Source: Blastobasis lacticolella (lineage: Eukaryota; Arthropoda; Insecta; Lepidoptera; Blastobasidae). From it: a DNA stretch of 64,000 nucleotides. The DNA lies in contig LR990059.1 in the NCBI GenBank assembly GCA_905147135.1, positions 14,159,001 through 14,223,000 of the forward strand, in the 5' to 3' direction. Position 1 is the stretch's first letter. Every line of letters begins with the position of its first letter. Under the pieces are notes generated by a model. It did no database searches. It had not been told where the DNA came from and saw only the letters and a program-made list of their open reading frames with translations. Position numbers and translations under genes: made by a program. This document shows positions 11,524 to 24,085 of this stretch, in pieces.

Positions 11524-12215
11524 AATATATTTCTTACAACATAATAAGGACAATATTCTTCAAAAATACTTTCTACTCCACTAATTGATCAATTACCAAC
11601 TCCACGCGTGGGATATTGCCCCACACAAAGCCATTATGTCCGAGAGCATTTGTTTACAAAATTAGGAATTTTAATTCTCTACTAAGTAAACACATTAGGG
11701 CTTTGAGCTTTATCTGTCTGTTACGTTGTGTACAATAGTTAATAACAGAACGTGAATACGTCTGAATTGCTTGTACACAAACACGCTAAATTTAGAATCT
11801 TTGATCTGTGTCGTTATATTTTTAAACTAGAATATTGTGGTCAAAATAGGTGAACACGGCTTTTTGAAAAAAAAACTCTGTAGGTATAGCACCGTATGCC
11901 AAGTTTTTTATACGTCATAGAACATCATGTCATTAAGTCATCATGTATGTGGCAGTACAAAATATATTTTTTCTAAAAGTGGTGGCAATTGAACGCGACT
12001 GTACGTGGGACTGTATTAGTGCAGCACGGCCACAGTACGTATGGCCTCCCGGCACCACGCCGGCGCATACGCACCGCCGTCGTGTTGCCAATGGTGAATT
12101 GCTAAAATTTCAAACCTGAAAATTTAGTCCTCCTGGAATATTTAGTCCTACTTTTAAAAGTAAAAGTGTAGTTAGGGGTGCCTGGCTAGAAGGCGCTGTC
12201 ATAGGATTCTTAAGT
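11524..12215. other. No gene seen
   Basis: AT-rich spacer. A GC-rich block at about 12030-12090 has no recognisable coding content. Confidence 0.4.
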
Positions 12216-12264
12216 ATTGAATTTGGTAACCAAAGGTCGAGTACCTTTGGTTACCAAATTCAAT
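12216..12264. repeat. Perfect 22-bp hairpin
   Basis: Positions 12216-12237 and 12243-12264 are exact reverse complements separated by 5 nt (CGAGT). Confidence 0.9.
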
Positions 12265-12458
12265 TGTTTGATTTATTCTTGGGAATCGTGTCTAATGAAG
12301 GCCATATTTTGTTTTTAATTGGCTCTCCGAATATCTCGCATAGATCCACTAAATCCTTTGCAGGATTCAATACCTGTTATTATACTTACACTACAGATGT
12401 TACCGGGTTTGTTACCACGATTAGTATTGTTTTTACCTCGATATTTCTGATAACATGT

Positions 12459-12500
12459 ATAGTGAAAGTGTAGTGAATAACCACGAAAGTATTAAAACCT
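12459..12500 (+). repeat. Dispersed 40-bp repeat, copy 1
   Basis: GTGAAAGTGTAGTGAATAAC plus CACGAAAGTATTAAAACC. Near-identical copies lie at 41445-41480 and 44885-44923. Confidence 0.7.
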
Positions 12501-12679
12501 GTTATTATGTTGGCAGTACAGCGCTATTAACTGGAACCAGCTGGAATTAAGTGTCACCATTTTGAAATGTCATTCATTTTGTTGCCATTAACATGCCGCC
12601 CTCACCGGGTCTGTCAATACAATAACAAACTCGGAGGTGTTTAATCCTACAAAGGATTTTTACTAAGCGTATATACAGT

Positions 12680-12811
12680 GAAATTCTTCAAGAAAGGGGT
12701 GGGAAGGTTTTTATGGGGTCGGCAGCGCGTGGGTAATGCCCCTAGTAATGCAAATGTCCATACTGCTTACCATCAGACAGGCCGTAAGCTTGTTTGCCAC
12801 CTTAGTGTTAA
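12680..12811 (+). repeat. Family C tail
   Basis: GGGGTCGGCAGCGCGTGGGT and CATCAGACAGGCCGTAAGCT, ending CCACCTTAGTG. Relative of 2164-2297. Confidence 0.6.
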
Positions 12812-13009
12812 TCAGAACTTTTGTTCTTACCAATTGGTACAGAAGCTCCGTGGACCTAAAGACTGCATCATCCGCACGCCTCCTGAACTGAATAAATAAA
12901 TATTACCAATAAATAATAACTCGAGTTGACCAGGATCGAAACGAAGCGAGGTTGTCCAAGGTCTTGCGCTGGTGGACCTGAGACAGTGTCGAGAGCCAAT
13001 GGGCAATCG

Positions 13010-13277
13010 TGATAGTATATTATTATTAGTTCTATTCTACACTGCCAGTTCATCATCACAGCCCATAACAATCCACTGCAGGATTTCGGGCCTCTCCCAT
13101 GAAAGGGAAGGTCATTGCCATAATCTCCACGCTTGGCAGGCGGGTTGGAGATCGCAGTGCAGTTGATGTAAATCTACCTAGAAATATGCTGCTTGCCATG
13201 CCATCTTTCGGATTTGTCCCTTAGTCGCCTCTTACGACACCCACGGGAAGAGATGGGGTGGTGCTATTCTTTGAGGT
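13010..13277 (+). repeat. LINE 3'-end fragment
   Basis: Includes TCCCTTAGTCGCCTCTTACG followed by ACACCCACGGGAAGAGATGG, a sequence I recognise as common in lepidopteran non-LTR 3' regions. No long frame. Confidence 0.45.
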
Positions 13278-13338
13278 GGCGGCACCACACACCACTGGCG
13301 GCACCACACACCACTGGCGGCACCACACACCACACACG
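13278..13338. repeat. 19-bp tandem repeat, three copies
   Basis: Unit GGCGGCACCACACACCACT occurs three times in a row, the last copy drifting into ACACAC. Confidence 0.85.
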
Positions 13339-13432
13339 GCCAGTTACCATACCAATAATGTGTCTGTTAAGTAGGGACGTTATGAGTACTATAATCACGA
13401 TATACGTTAATAAAAAATACAGACGAATTACA

Positions 13433-13736
13433 GAAGCCTCGGTGGCTGAGCGGTTAGGGTATCCGACCCGTAAACGAAAGGTACCGGGTTTGAATCCCGC
13501 TGCGGCCATATATCAAAGACTTTTCTCAGAGTTATGTACATTAGATGAACACTAACCGATGTTCTTACGGTGAGATAAAACATCGTGATGAAACCTGCAC
13601 ATTCAGTGTGTAACCATGATCCAATCTGGTCAGGGTCCCCTGGTACCAGGGTCACGGATATCAGATGGCAGTCGTTCCACTGTAATTAGATGATCTGCAA
13701 AATCCTGGATCATGGTCAAGGCGGACACTAGGCCGA
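13433..13736 (+). mobile_element. SINE family A, near full length
   Basis: Head GGTGGCTGAGCGGTTAGGGT, B-box-like GGTTTGAATCCC, family body and tail up to GGCGGACACTAGGCCG. The terminal CATTAACG segment is missing. Confidence 0.75.
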
Positions 13737-13739
13737 TTT

Positions 13740-14220
13740 AAAAAAATCCTTCTTATTTTACCTTGTAGCAGGCGCTCTCGCAAGACTTCGTAGATAAAAT
13801 AAACAGATGCGGATACCTACTGCGGTGTTACTATACTAATCCTGTATTATTTATGAAAATGTGGGCGACTTAACGCGCAAAACCGGTAAAGGGCTGTTAA
13901 AAGCGGATTATTCCGGCCCTTTGATAGTAAAAGAATTATTTATAGCCATGTTTGATATTCAAGGGATTTGGAACATAAAATTAGTTCTGTGTGCGTTAGA
14001 CTTTTATATACGCATCTCGTTTTAATAGGGACTAAAGAAATTAAACAGATAGCGACCAACTGCAAAAAGCTGTCCCAACGAATAACTGGTATACAGGTAT
14101 ACTGGACTTTGAGCTCTGTTATGACTTATTACAATATCATAATATAATATTTTAATTATCTTATAAAAAAAAATATTTAAAGTTACAAATTTAACTTACG
14201 TTAAAAATAGAATAAAAACT
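13740..14220. other. No gene seen
   Basis: AT-rich spacer without recognised features. Confidence 0.45.
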
Positions 14221-14548
14221 TCGGTCGAATCTGGTCAGATTTCCCTGGTAGCAGGGTCACGGAGGTCATATGGCAGTCGCTCCACTGTAATTATTTGATT
14301 CTAGGCATGAGGCATTTCATCTATGTCCTCCCAGTGACAACGCACCTGCGGTTTTGCATTTTTGTTACCTCCAACCTAAATGTAATCGTAAATGTTATGG
14401 ACGACAGTTACCACTTACCATCAGGTGGGCTGTCTGCTAGCTTGTTACAGGGCAGCATAAAAAAAAATCTGCCAAATCCTGGATCGTGGTCAAGGCGGAG
14501 CCCAGGCCCTCGAGAACACAACCAGGAGACATTAACGCTAAGATGATA
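14221..14548 (+). mobile_element. SINE family A split by a nested insertion
   Basis: The left half (14221-14299) and right half (14468-14548) rejoin at the family motif CTGATCTGCCAAATCC. The 168-bp insert between them has the ACCACTTACCATCAGGTGGG tail motif and an A-run, so a younger short retroelement jumped into an older SINE. TCT at both junctions may be a very short duplication. Confidence 0.7.
14300..14467 (+). mobile_element. Short retroelement nested in the SINE
   Basis: Non-coding 168-bp insert ending in CAGGGCAGCATAAAAAAAAA, of the family C/D tail type. Confidence 0.6.
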
Positions 14549-14888
14549 AAAAAATTGAATAATAGGTATCTAATAATAAATAATAGATTGATAGAATAAG
14601 GCATTATTATTACTTGCAGATTTAATGGTGTTTTTTTGAAAGAACTTTTCTTGTTATAATAACCGTCACGGGTGCTAATCAGTTCCCGAGGCTCTTCAAG
14701 CAGTGTCAGGGTCCCCAGCGAAAGACAATGGTCAACCTCGCTTCGTCAGGAGGCTAACGAGTGGCGAGCTCGTTGCGGCGCTTAAGTTAGATTAGCCACA
14801 AACTACGAAAGGATCACACATCTACTAACCGGACTCTAACTTTTGTTATCGGTCTCGTAAACTGTCACTAGACCAGTGCAGCTTTGTT

Positions 14889-15060
14889 TGTCATTGTGAG
14901 AAATATTAAATAATTCACAACGCGCCATCTAGCCCTAAAGTAAACAAAGCTTGTGTTATTGGTGCCAGACAACTGATAAACTACTTACACATTTTAAATA
15001 CATACTTATTATACATATAACACCCAAACCCGTAACAGAAATTAAAGCTCATCAGGTAAA
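14889..15060 (-). mobile_element. SINE family B, reverse orientation
   Basis: GCGCCATCTAGCCCTAAAGT and ACCCGTAACAGAAATTAAAG on the plus strand are the reverse complement of the 415-664 tail. The tRNA-like head is not evident. Confidence 0.55.
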
Positions 15061-16847
15061 TATAAAATATTTATTAATAATAAATAGTACACGTGCGTAG
15101 CCGCGGTAGGTATCGCTTCGCTCGCTAGTCCAAACTAAACTCAGAAGAATAACGGCACAACCGAAGAACTCACTAAAGCCGGGCTCCCCTCAAATTTATT
15201 CCATTACGGCACACAAAAATAGCACAATAAAGGCAATCACGCTTTCGAGAACCGAACACAAGGAAATCCATTCGGAGCTATCTTCCACACACTCTAATCC
15301 AGGTTTTTCACTAAACAATCTGCAGAATTGAACTCGAACGCCGTGAGGACCGCGAAAAATGGGGCTTCCACTTTTATATTTTGACAATAGGTCGGCCACA
15401 GAGTAGTAATTAGGTTTTAAGTTGTCGTAGACTAAATTTTGTTGAAGATAGTATGGTGAGAAAGCGACTGAAAATTACGACGATAATGATTGACAATTGA
15501 GAATAGAATAGAATAGAATATAACTTTATTGCATAAACTGTGTAGTTACATTGTTGCAGAAGGAATATTATTTTCAACCCTGCCAAAATATACACATTTA
15601 AAAACATGATCTTCTACAAAAATGATAAGCAAGTCCTATCTTATCTATTCTTATTAAGTTGAAGTAGATATTTTATTTTATTATGGGAAACAAACAGCTT
15701 AAGATATTACATTTACAATTTTCCACTTAATTCTAAAACAAGCCATTTAAGTTCTAGTGTACACTTGTAATTTACATTGCTGTACCTTTTGTTATTGTTA
15801 TCTTTATGTTCATATTATCATAACTTTTTTTGTGCACAATAATTGGTTAAATAAATAAATAAATTGCTAACAAGAATTAAAAACAGCGTATGTGAAACAA
15901 AAACTTCATTACTTTGAATCATAACTTACCATTTTCTTAAATGTTATTACGATATACGATATCTATGTTCGGTTAGTTACATATGTTCGGTTTATCCATT
16001 CATCTAACTAACCAAACACGTATTAAAAAAAAAAAAAAAAAAAACTCTCGCGCTATTTCAAAAGGATTTCCTAATAAAAGAATCGTACATCTATCATTGG
16101 TTAGTCTGGAATCAGTGCTGGGTGCTTCCTGCTCGCGACGTGATTCGCATGCTCCTATCATCTCCCTCATACAGTGAGGGAGCGAGCAGGAGGCAAACTG
16201 TAGGGGGGACATGAATGAATGACAAAGAAAATGGAAATCGACTATAGATGGCTTTTTGAATTCGAGCGTTGTGAGGTTTTTGTACGGGGCCGACAAAAAT
16301 TTCGTGATTTGAATGGGCGTTTCTAATTTTGCAGTGAAAACTTTGTGTTGTAGAAACTCTATTTTAGATCCATACTCTGGATACCAGGAACGCTATTTAG
16401 GAAATAACATCTGCGACTTTCCACATGAGAAGTTTATTGAAGTTTTGTTCGAAAGCCTACTCTTAGACATTGTCGCCAGGCGTTGCAACTTGTTCAGTCG
16501 AACTGGTGATATACTACGTAATGTTTCACGAGATATTCGAAATTTGTAATTTTTTTTACATGCCATATATTTTTATGTGTAACTTCATGCACAAAATGGT
16601 ACAATGGTAAATGTATCGCTTTGATTTTCCCTTTGATTTTGTTTGTACACACAATTTTAATAATCGACGTTCTCCGCTTTTAGTTTCATCAATCCTTTGA
16701 GTATATTGTATGTATTCATCTACCAAACATATAAATTGGCACGAGATCGCCATGTCAAATAGGTAAGTGGTTTAAGGCCATATGAAAGTTACATTAAGTT
16801 TTTTAAAATCAGTTAAATAATATAATTTTTGGGATTATGACGACCTG
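15061..16847. other. Mostly featureless, with a LINE tail and an A20 run
   Basis: A (GAATA)n run at 15507-15526 followed by TAACTTTATTGCATAAACTG looks like a reversed LINE 3' end. An uninterrupted run of about 20 A lies at 16025-16044. A frame at 16313-16549 (78 codons) has no similarity I recognise and no splice or promoter support. Confidence 0.4.
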
Positions 16848-17075
16848 AGTCAACTGACTGGGGTGTTCATTTGGTTATCATGCCGGTCTGCCGAGCAGAA
16901 TTTCCGGGGTCGATTCCCGGCCGAGCAGAAATTGAAATGATGAATTTTAATTTCTGTTACGGGTCTGGGTGTATATTGCATGCCAGATTCTGGTAAAGTG
17001 TGAGAAGCGAGTATCTTATTGTAAAATCTTTATATACCACATTTTGAAGCAATAAATAATTCATTCATTCATATA
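16848..17075 (+). mobile_element. SINE family B
   Basis: Head TTCATTTGGTTATCATGCCG, B-box-like GGGTCGATTCCC, then CCGAGCAGAAATTGAAATGA and TTTCTGTTACGGGTCTGGGT as in 415-664. It ends near an AATTCATTCATTCAT tail. Confidence 0.65.
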
Positions 17076-17088
17076 TACTTAATTAACC

Positions 17089-17131
17089 GATCTACCAAAT
17101 CCTGGATCATGGTCAAGGCGGAACCCGGGCA
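17089..17131 (+). mobile_element. SINE family A, 40-bp remnant
   Basis: CCAAATCCTGGATCATGGTC and the following GGCGGAACCCGGG are the family A tail. Confidence 0.6.
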
Positions 17132-17597
17132 TCTATTCAAGCCCTGCCCCGCAGGTTACACCCGCGCTCAGTTCGAATCTCTGTAAACATTAAAATATTC
17201 CGCGACGCGCTATTATTTTTCTAGGAACAGAAGTACTCGGAAATAATATAGCTTCTTGTAGTAAAGTAATTCTCAAAATCGGGTCAATGATTTTGGAGAT
17301 CATATTCAACAAACTTACAAACACACCAACTTTACCTCTTTATAATTTTAGTTTAACACATTCAACTACAAATTTAAATCAAGCGAAGTCAGCCATTTAA
17401 TTGCTTCGTCACTAAGGTTGATCAGGTGGGCCAGGGTAACTTATTTATTTCCTTACGTTATTTATTTATGTTAGGGCATCCCGATAGTATGTGCCACATC
17501 GACACAATCACACATGCCCAGTGTAAAGGGTTGGTGCTATTCTACTCAGCCGGACACCACACAGCCCAGTTTAGTTTATCATCTTGTGAATGTAGCG

Positions 17598-17932
17598 AGA
17601 GAGGTAGGGTATATACCCGTTCGAATTGGAGCCGCCGGACTGGGGAAGTACCTGTCTTACCGATACCGCAGCTAAACAATACTCTTTTAAATAGTACTGT
17701 GTTTCTGCCGGTGAGTAAGGTCTCCAGTGCTCCTGGAGTGAGGATTTGGGGAACCGTGGCTTTGGCAGTGGAGGGTCATTCGCCTTTTGGCTGCCAGAGC
17801 AACGTGTTATAGAGGTAGACAACGCATTGGCGATACTCATGGTGTTGCTAATGTCTATAGGCAGTGGTGACCACTTTTCATCAGGTGGCCCGCTTGCCTG
17901 TTTGCCTACCGTATGACATATAAAAAAGAACA
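17598..17932 (+). repeat. Family D retroelement 3' segment
   Basis: About 330 bp shared with 45826-46155: GAATTGGAGCCGCC, CTGCCGGTGAGTAAGGTCTC, GGTGACCACTTTTCATCAGG and a final GTATGACATATAAAAAAG. It looks like the 3' part of a non-LTR element. The 128-codon frame across it is not conserved in the second copy. Confidence 0.55.
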
Positions 17933-18581
17933 TCACACAACCCGTTACGTTCTCAGTCCGTCACAAAGCTTACAGGGCTGGAACCTATTTCTGTTCCGGA
18001 TCCGCCACCTGGGAGGCTTCAGGGTTCCGTATTGAAAGGGTGGACAAGGAACCTTGCTAAGTCTCTGTTGTCTGTTTGTCCGACTATAAAAGAGAACAAT
18101 ATTAGATAGACACTTGATATATTCATAAAATATTATATGAGTCACGTCAAGAAACGTGTTTTTTTCGGCGTCTTCCAGTTCTTTTTATTATATGTATAGA
18201 TATAGATGACAACAAAATATAATAAAAACAGGCTAATTGTGAGATGTACTTGGGCATCAAGGTTTCGAATCAGTGTTGCTCTAGCATCAAAGTCGTTTCG
18301 GAACCAAGAATCGATAAGGAACTCTTCGTATGCGAGTCTGACTCACACTTGACCGGTTTTTTAGCCGTGCATCATTCATATGGTAATGCGAACTAAACAT
18401 TTGCTACGGTAGTTTCATAGCTTACCATGGGATAGCCAATGGAACGGAAGGCTTTCAGTCGAAGATATTAAGTTTGATTTACGGCTTTTTTGGGTGTGTT
18501 CCTTGTAGTTACAGGAAGCTTGTGGGGTGTGGAAAGCATGCGATGTTTTATGGGGAATCGATTTGTGCTTTTTGTAGCATA

Positions 18582-18911
18582 GGAGCGTCCGTGGTCGAGC
18601 AGTTAGGGTATCCGATACGTAAGCGAAAGGTTCCAGGTTCGAATCCTGCTGAGGCAATGTACCAATGACCTTTTCTGAGTTATGTACGTTAGTTTAATAC
18701 TAACCGATGCTCTTACGGTGAGGGAAAATATCTTGATGAAACCTGCACATTGAAGCGACTGAATGTGTAATCATGATCCAATTTGGTCAGGTTCCCCTAA
18801 TAACAGGGTCATGGAGGTTAGATGGTAGTCGCTCCACTGTAATTATCTGATCTGCCACATCCTGGAGCATGGTCCAGGAGAACCCTAAGTTATTGATTCA
18901 AGATGATGATG
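18582..18911 (+). mobile_element. SINE family A, full length
   Basis: GGAGCGTCCGTGGTCGAGCA head, B-box-like GGTTCGAATCCTG, complete body, and an end in GATGATGATGATT. Confidence 0.75.
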
Positions 18912-18929
18912 ATTGGTGCTCTTTGCGGG

Positions 18930-19854
18930 ATTGGGTGTCCCGTGCCGTAGGTAATTGTTCGTTGGGACCGATGTCGATAAAAATGTGAGACTAGGTACGT
19001 AAAAATTGAATACAGTTGAATAGGTACCTGCGAAGCGTGGTTGAGCAAGAACTTCCGCTGGTCGAGACTATTTGGACTCTCTCGGGAGTCGATTGGCACC
19101 CCGCGACGGTTTCTTTTATTCAAAAGAAATATTTACTTGACAGAAAAAATAAAAAAATACTAGTAAAATAAAAATACCTCGCAGTATCGCAAGTAACTTA
19201 CGTAGTTTTCATTTCAAATATTATAGTAATATTTTAGTATTTTCCTGTTTTTTCTGAGAAACAAAAAGATTGAATAATCTTACACAATAATTATCTTACG
19301 TTTTGAACTTATTGTTGCTTGAGTAAAATGAGTTATCAATTGAATAAGAGACTGTGTTTGACACATACGCTACTCGAGTTACCTGTGTTAAAGCTTGCAA
19401 CTTTAAAGAGGTTTAAAAGTATAGAAGGAATACAGTACAAAAGTAAAGTCAAATCAAAGTAAAATTACCGAAAATTTTAGTTTCAGCTTGCACATACACG
19501 CTCATAGTGTCAGTGCAGAGAATGATCTTTGTTTTATAGCAAACTTGGAAAACAATCTCTTACTCAAAGTAATTGGGTGGGATATCCAATCAAAGGCTGC
19601 AATGTCGAAGTGGCGTGTGCACCCGAAATTGCACCCTCGGGCGTAGGTCGGTGGTGTTCATTTGCCGTGGCCAATAGATTTGTGTATAGGGCTACCAAGT
19701 GCCAACACAGAACTGTCATAAAATAGATACATGGCAATGGTAGTAATATTAATGTTACTTGATTCAATGCGTGAAGTTATGTCTATAGTTCTGTAGGTAT
19801 ATAATAAAAAAAAAAATATGGAACGTTTGGTATAAATATATACACTGCAGAGCG
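18930..19854. other. No gene seen
   Basis: AT-rich spacer. At 19030-19115 there is a weak LINE-tail-like block (GTCGATTGGCACCCCGCGAC). Confidence 0.4.
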
Positions 19855-20089
19855 CACCCCGTCCCTACGGGGTGTCGCATCCGATGAAACCTGAAAAGCC
19901 CTTCCGGCTACAGGTGCTCCCAGGGGGTGTTTACCACGTATGCGCCTAGGTCCCTTTTTTGGCGAGTCGTGCATAACCAGTCCGGCCGGCCGGCTGGTAC
20001 TCATAAGAGTTCACCTCCTCCCTCCCAACCGCTATACCGGAGGGTGCCCATTTCCTTTGCGTTGGGCGCAAAAAAAAGAAAAAAAAAAG
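19855..20089 (+). repeat. GC-rich retroelement 3' end with A-rich tail
   Basis: A GC-rich island in AT-rich DNA begins with the stem ACCCCGT/ACGGGGT and ends in an A/AAAAAAAAGAAAA-type tail at about 20070-20088. It is probably a LINE 3' UTR. No frame is recognised. Confidence 0.4.
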
Positions 20090-20270
20090 CGCACTGGATC
20101 TTGTAGGTACTGGCGCATTGGTAGTATAGTACTATAAATTATAGCGGTAGTACAAATTATTAGTACTAGCGACCAGCCACGGCTTCGCAAGGGTAAACCT
20201 TAACAAATTATACACCTGTGCGAATATTACTACACTACTATTTTTATAAAAATTACATGCATTACTACAT

Positions 20271-20400
20271 GAGGCATGTCTACAGGTACCTCAAACGCCG
20301 GCACCACATCCGCTCTCCTTAGGTTGCAGATGTCCTGGACGACGGTGGCCATTTTCCATCAGGTAGACCGACCGTCTGTGTGTCTCCCTTGCCATGATTC
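20271..20400 (+). repeat. LINE 3' fragment (WNELP family)
   Basis: CATGTCTACAGGTACCTCAA and GGACGACGGTGGCC match the 3' half of the 22395-22760 fragment. Also seen at 45553-45665. Confidence 0.5.
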
Positions 20401-20913
20401 GAAAGCTAGCCCCCAATTCAATTCTATATCTAATAAAAAAATATTTAGTTGAAGTATGTGACAACCCTAATTCGGTCCAATTCTGAGATGGGCCGAGAAA
20501 GCCACGAGGCAGATATCGGTATAGCGTCGTAATTGAATATTGGAACCTGCTCTGACCCAGATTTGACAAGGTGCCCCGCTCGATTAGCTTGCGTCATACT
20601 GCGTCATGTGTTATATAGGTCATAATCGTAGTTTTAATAGTCATAAAAGTCATAACATTCTTCATATGCTCTTAGTCATATAAATTATTCTACGTTCTAA
20701 TTCGTTAACGTCGCTTCGCATCAACCTTGGTCGACTCGAGTTATACGATATGATTATTTTATTTTTAATTATTATATTTCAAGACTTCAGGAGGTGTGCA
20801 GATGATACACTATCTAGGCCCACGGAGAACCTGTACCAATTGGTAAGAACCCATAGCAACTGTTTAAGATAAACTGCAAATCAAGGCCCGCTTGCCTGTT
20901 TGTCTACACTAAG

Positions 20914-20995
20914 ATGGCGAACAAGCTTACGGCCTGCCTGATGGTAAGCAGTCACCGCATCCTATGGACGTTTGCAATGCCAGTTTGTAAAAACT
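20914..20995 (-). repeat. Family C tail
   Basis: AACAAGCTTACGGCCTGCCT and GGTAAGCAGTCACCGCATCC on the plus strand are the inverse of the 2164/12680 tails. Confidence 0.55.
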
Positions 20996-20999
20996 TTAA

Positions 21000-22394
21000 T
21001 TTGCTGTTCCTAAGCAGACCGACGAGGTGTCTATTAATCGCACAGAACAATGATCCCCCAGCGACCCAGGGCAACACACATGGTCTTTAAAGCTCTGTGA
21101 TTAATCGTAAAAGAAAGCAGACAAGTGAACTTTGAAAAAGGTAAATTAAACACAATCACCCCTAATTTCCAGTTTATACTACAGTCTTCTATCCATTTCG
21201 ACACTCCGTTAAAATAAACATCTACCTACTTAAATGCCCCCGTTCCAATCTACGTAATTTCATGCCCCCGAGCTCCATTCTTGCCAAAGAAAGGTCAGCA
21301 TTAAGTGAAAACCGGTAAAACGGAACGTCAGTTACACAAATACGGAGTCGAGTGGCTTCTTTCAAATAAAAATCTATTGTTCGCTGGCTGGCGTTCACTT
21401 GGGCACGCAGAGTAGGAATTCTGGCTTCGATTGGATGTGGTATTGCACTTGCTTAGCTTGCTTACTTAGAACGCTTTACGCTGTAGATTAAAGGTCTTAC
21501 AATACTTGACAGAGAAATCTAAATAAACAAATTTAAATAAATAAGTAAATATTATTATTATTCTTTAGATTTCTGGGGATAATGCTTCTGAGGAGGCCAG
21601 TGACGGAACGAACTTAAGGAAATTGTTAAAAATCCCAAGATCCACAAAGGGTTGTAGCGCCGCAGGAAGTATGTAGTAAGTAAGGAATACCTATCAGTAA
21701 CTTGCTCTACTTGGTTAATTTCTATTGAAATGCACACACGTATGTATGTGTATGTTTAGGTTAACTGCACGTTGTGCGACAATTATTATTTAATGATTTA
21801 TTCGTCGAAAATTCGCAGGTACACCTAGCACCGCAGTGATGCCGCTCGTTAGGTGTTGGTGAAGACAGGTTGACCAAGTTAGCCGGGAGCCGATGTGCAC
21901 CCCGTTGCGATATAACGTGATAGTATATTACGTAGAGAGATTTTAACTAGTTGTTTCCGTTTATGGGAGGTTACCCTCGGCAGAGGAGGCCAAACAGCCG
22001 AGGGTTAGGGCGAGAGAGAGAGGAATCAACAGACAATATTGGTGTTATCCAGCAAGATATATATATCCGTTGTTTTCTCGGATGCTACCGATATATGCCG
22101 ACTATATTCTGTATTTATTCTTATGTGCATTCATTCATTTATTTTAAATCGCTCGCTGGAGCCTCGCTATAACTGGCTCGTCACGCCATGTCATCCTATT
22201 TAGGTGGCCGCCAAGAGAAGTTGAGTCAAGAGAAGGTTGACACTATAATTAGTATGACCTCAGGGGACGTCTTTTGCCATACTCGTATACCGGTAACCTC
22301 GTGCTCAGGTTCAGATACTGATTTGACTTCGACAAGGTTCAAGGTTATTAATATTTACGGTACTACGGCTTAAGCCTCGGGAGAGACTATTGCT
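21000..22394. other. No gene seen
   Basis: Spacer with a LINE-tail-like block at about 21850-21935 (GGGAGCCGATGTGCACCCCG). Short frames have no recognisable similarity. Confidence 0.35.
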
Positions 22395-22760
22395 CTCTGT
22401 ATGTTCACTGTCGTCTGTACAACGGGAAATGTTCCGAAGAACTGTTTATTGTGGTGCCACTTCCGCCACCGCACCCTCCGACGATGGCATAGATTTCATC
22501 CACTCCATCTAGATGCCTGGCATCAAACTAACGTACTAGCATCACGAGCCTTTGCACCGCGCACGTGCAAGTTGCGGAATGAGCTCCCTCCCGAAGTCAT
22601 TCCTTTGCACTATAACATGGGGTTCTTCAAAAGGCACGTCCACAGGTACGACAAAGGCCGACACCGCATCCGCTCCCCAAGGATTGCAGATGGCCTGGAC
22701 GACGGTGGCCTGTTTCCATCAGGTGGTCCGTTCGTGTGCTTCTCTAGGCGAAAAAAGTCA
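22395..22760 (+). mobile_element. LINE C-terminal fragment (WNELP-type)
   Basis: A frame at 22401-22847 encodes RTCKLRNELPPEV and MGFFKRHVHRY, the C-terminal (K/R)LWNELP...GFFK block that ends many lepidopteran non-LTR polyproteins. It is followed by the 3' UTR with CATCAGGTGGTCCG. The catalytic domains are not present. Confidence 0.6.
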
Positions 22761-23119
22761 GATAACGCATCCACTATTCTTAGCTCCCACATCGCAGTCC
22801 ACTCTAGTTTCTATGGCTGTTGGATCTATTGTGGCGCCGTCTGGTAATGAGTGGGTTTATTCAAATTTTCACGGTAATGTGTTTATAATTGGGTAAGCCA
22901 TCACTATGGCTCGCAGTGGTATAACGACGTCAGGGAAATACGGCGAATTATGCATTTTAATATAGGTCCAGAATATTCTACGGTCAGCTATTTGCTATAA
23001 CCGAGTGTACTAGGATAGGACTAGATATCTCTTGTGAAATGTTAAACCTGGTTTGTGGTGTGTGTGCGTGGATTAATCTGGTTTCTGTCTACCCCAGTTT
23101 TATATATTACATAAACTAG

Positions 23120-23545
23120 CAGCGCTAGTTGGGGCGCTTCTTGCGTGGACACTTTGGCGCCGACCCATGTAACCTCTACCGCCCGCCCGCGACTGCGGCC
23201 TCTGCTGCTGAGGTCCTCAAACATAGGAAATATGAAAGCCTAGTTCAGGATTATATATTTCAGCCGTTTGGGGTCGAGACGGGGGCCCTGACGCCTGAGC
23301 AAAAAGCTAATCGACACCACAGAGCTGAGTCGTTCCTCAGACAGAGAATAAGCATTGCTATCCAACGAGGTAACGCAGCTAGCACCTACCTAGCTAGGAT
23401 ACGTATAACCTTGGGGTCTTCAAATCAAGAGTGAATAGGTATCTTCTAGGCACGCATGCTACCTCTTCGACCTCATCGTCGCTTTCCATCAGGTGAGTTG
23501 AGGTCAAATGCAAGCCTACTATTAATAAAAAAAACCCTTCTGGGG
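23120..23545 (+). mobile_element. Retroelement C-terminal fragment
   Basis: A frame at 23129-23434 contains KYESLVQDYIFQPFGVETGA and QRISIAIQRGNAAS. From memory this resembles the extreme C-terminus found downstream of reverse transcriptases in several animal non-LTR families. It is followed by a CATCAGGTGAGTTGAGGTCA tail and an A-run. Family placement is uncertain. Confidence 0.5.
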
Positions 23546-23559
23546 ATAAGGGTGTGGAT

Positions 23560-24085
23560 GTTTTTTATATAGGTATACTATTTTAGTATTTGTGTTTAGT
23601 TTTATTTCTAATTAGCAACGTTTAAATCCGTTTCTTTATACTCTTCTTTTCTAGGTATATAATAAATCGATAAACACTTATAAATTAAATACAGTGCGTT
23701 AAAGACGACGCTTTAGGTTGTGGCTCGAAGTGGCTCAAAGGCACAAACAGTGACAGTGGCTTTCATGATCGTGATGATGATAATCCAGCTAGAGTAAATG
23801 ATTTGTAACTAATAGGTTTCGCAAGTCAAATAAAAATCACGGTCCCATAAAAACACGGTCGTAAAATGTAAATTTTAGTTTACCTAAAGAGGAAACACAC
23901 GCAAAACCACCATTACAACATTCAATTTTGATAGTATTATAAAATGAAATGAAGTAAAATTTGATAAGCTATTGTTTTACGTCGGTAATTCATGGGGAAC
24001 ATAGTTGTGAAATTCGTGTTTAGTCGCATGGCCGACTCGAATGACACAATGTTTTTTTTTTTGTTTTAGGTATTTTTTTATGTTT
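23560..24085. other. No gene seen
   Basis: AT-rich spacer. Confidence 0.45.

Noticed and set aside
16313..16549. 78-codon frame with non-repetitive composition.
   Set aside because: No recognisable similarity, no splice sites or promoter; frames this long are expected by chance.
17426..17812. 128-codon frame with a start codon.
   Set aside because: It lies over a family D repeat, and the homologous copy at 45826-46155 does not keep the frame.
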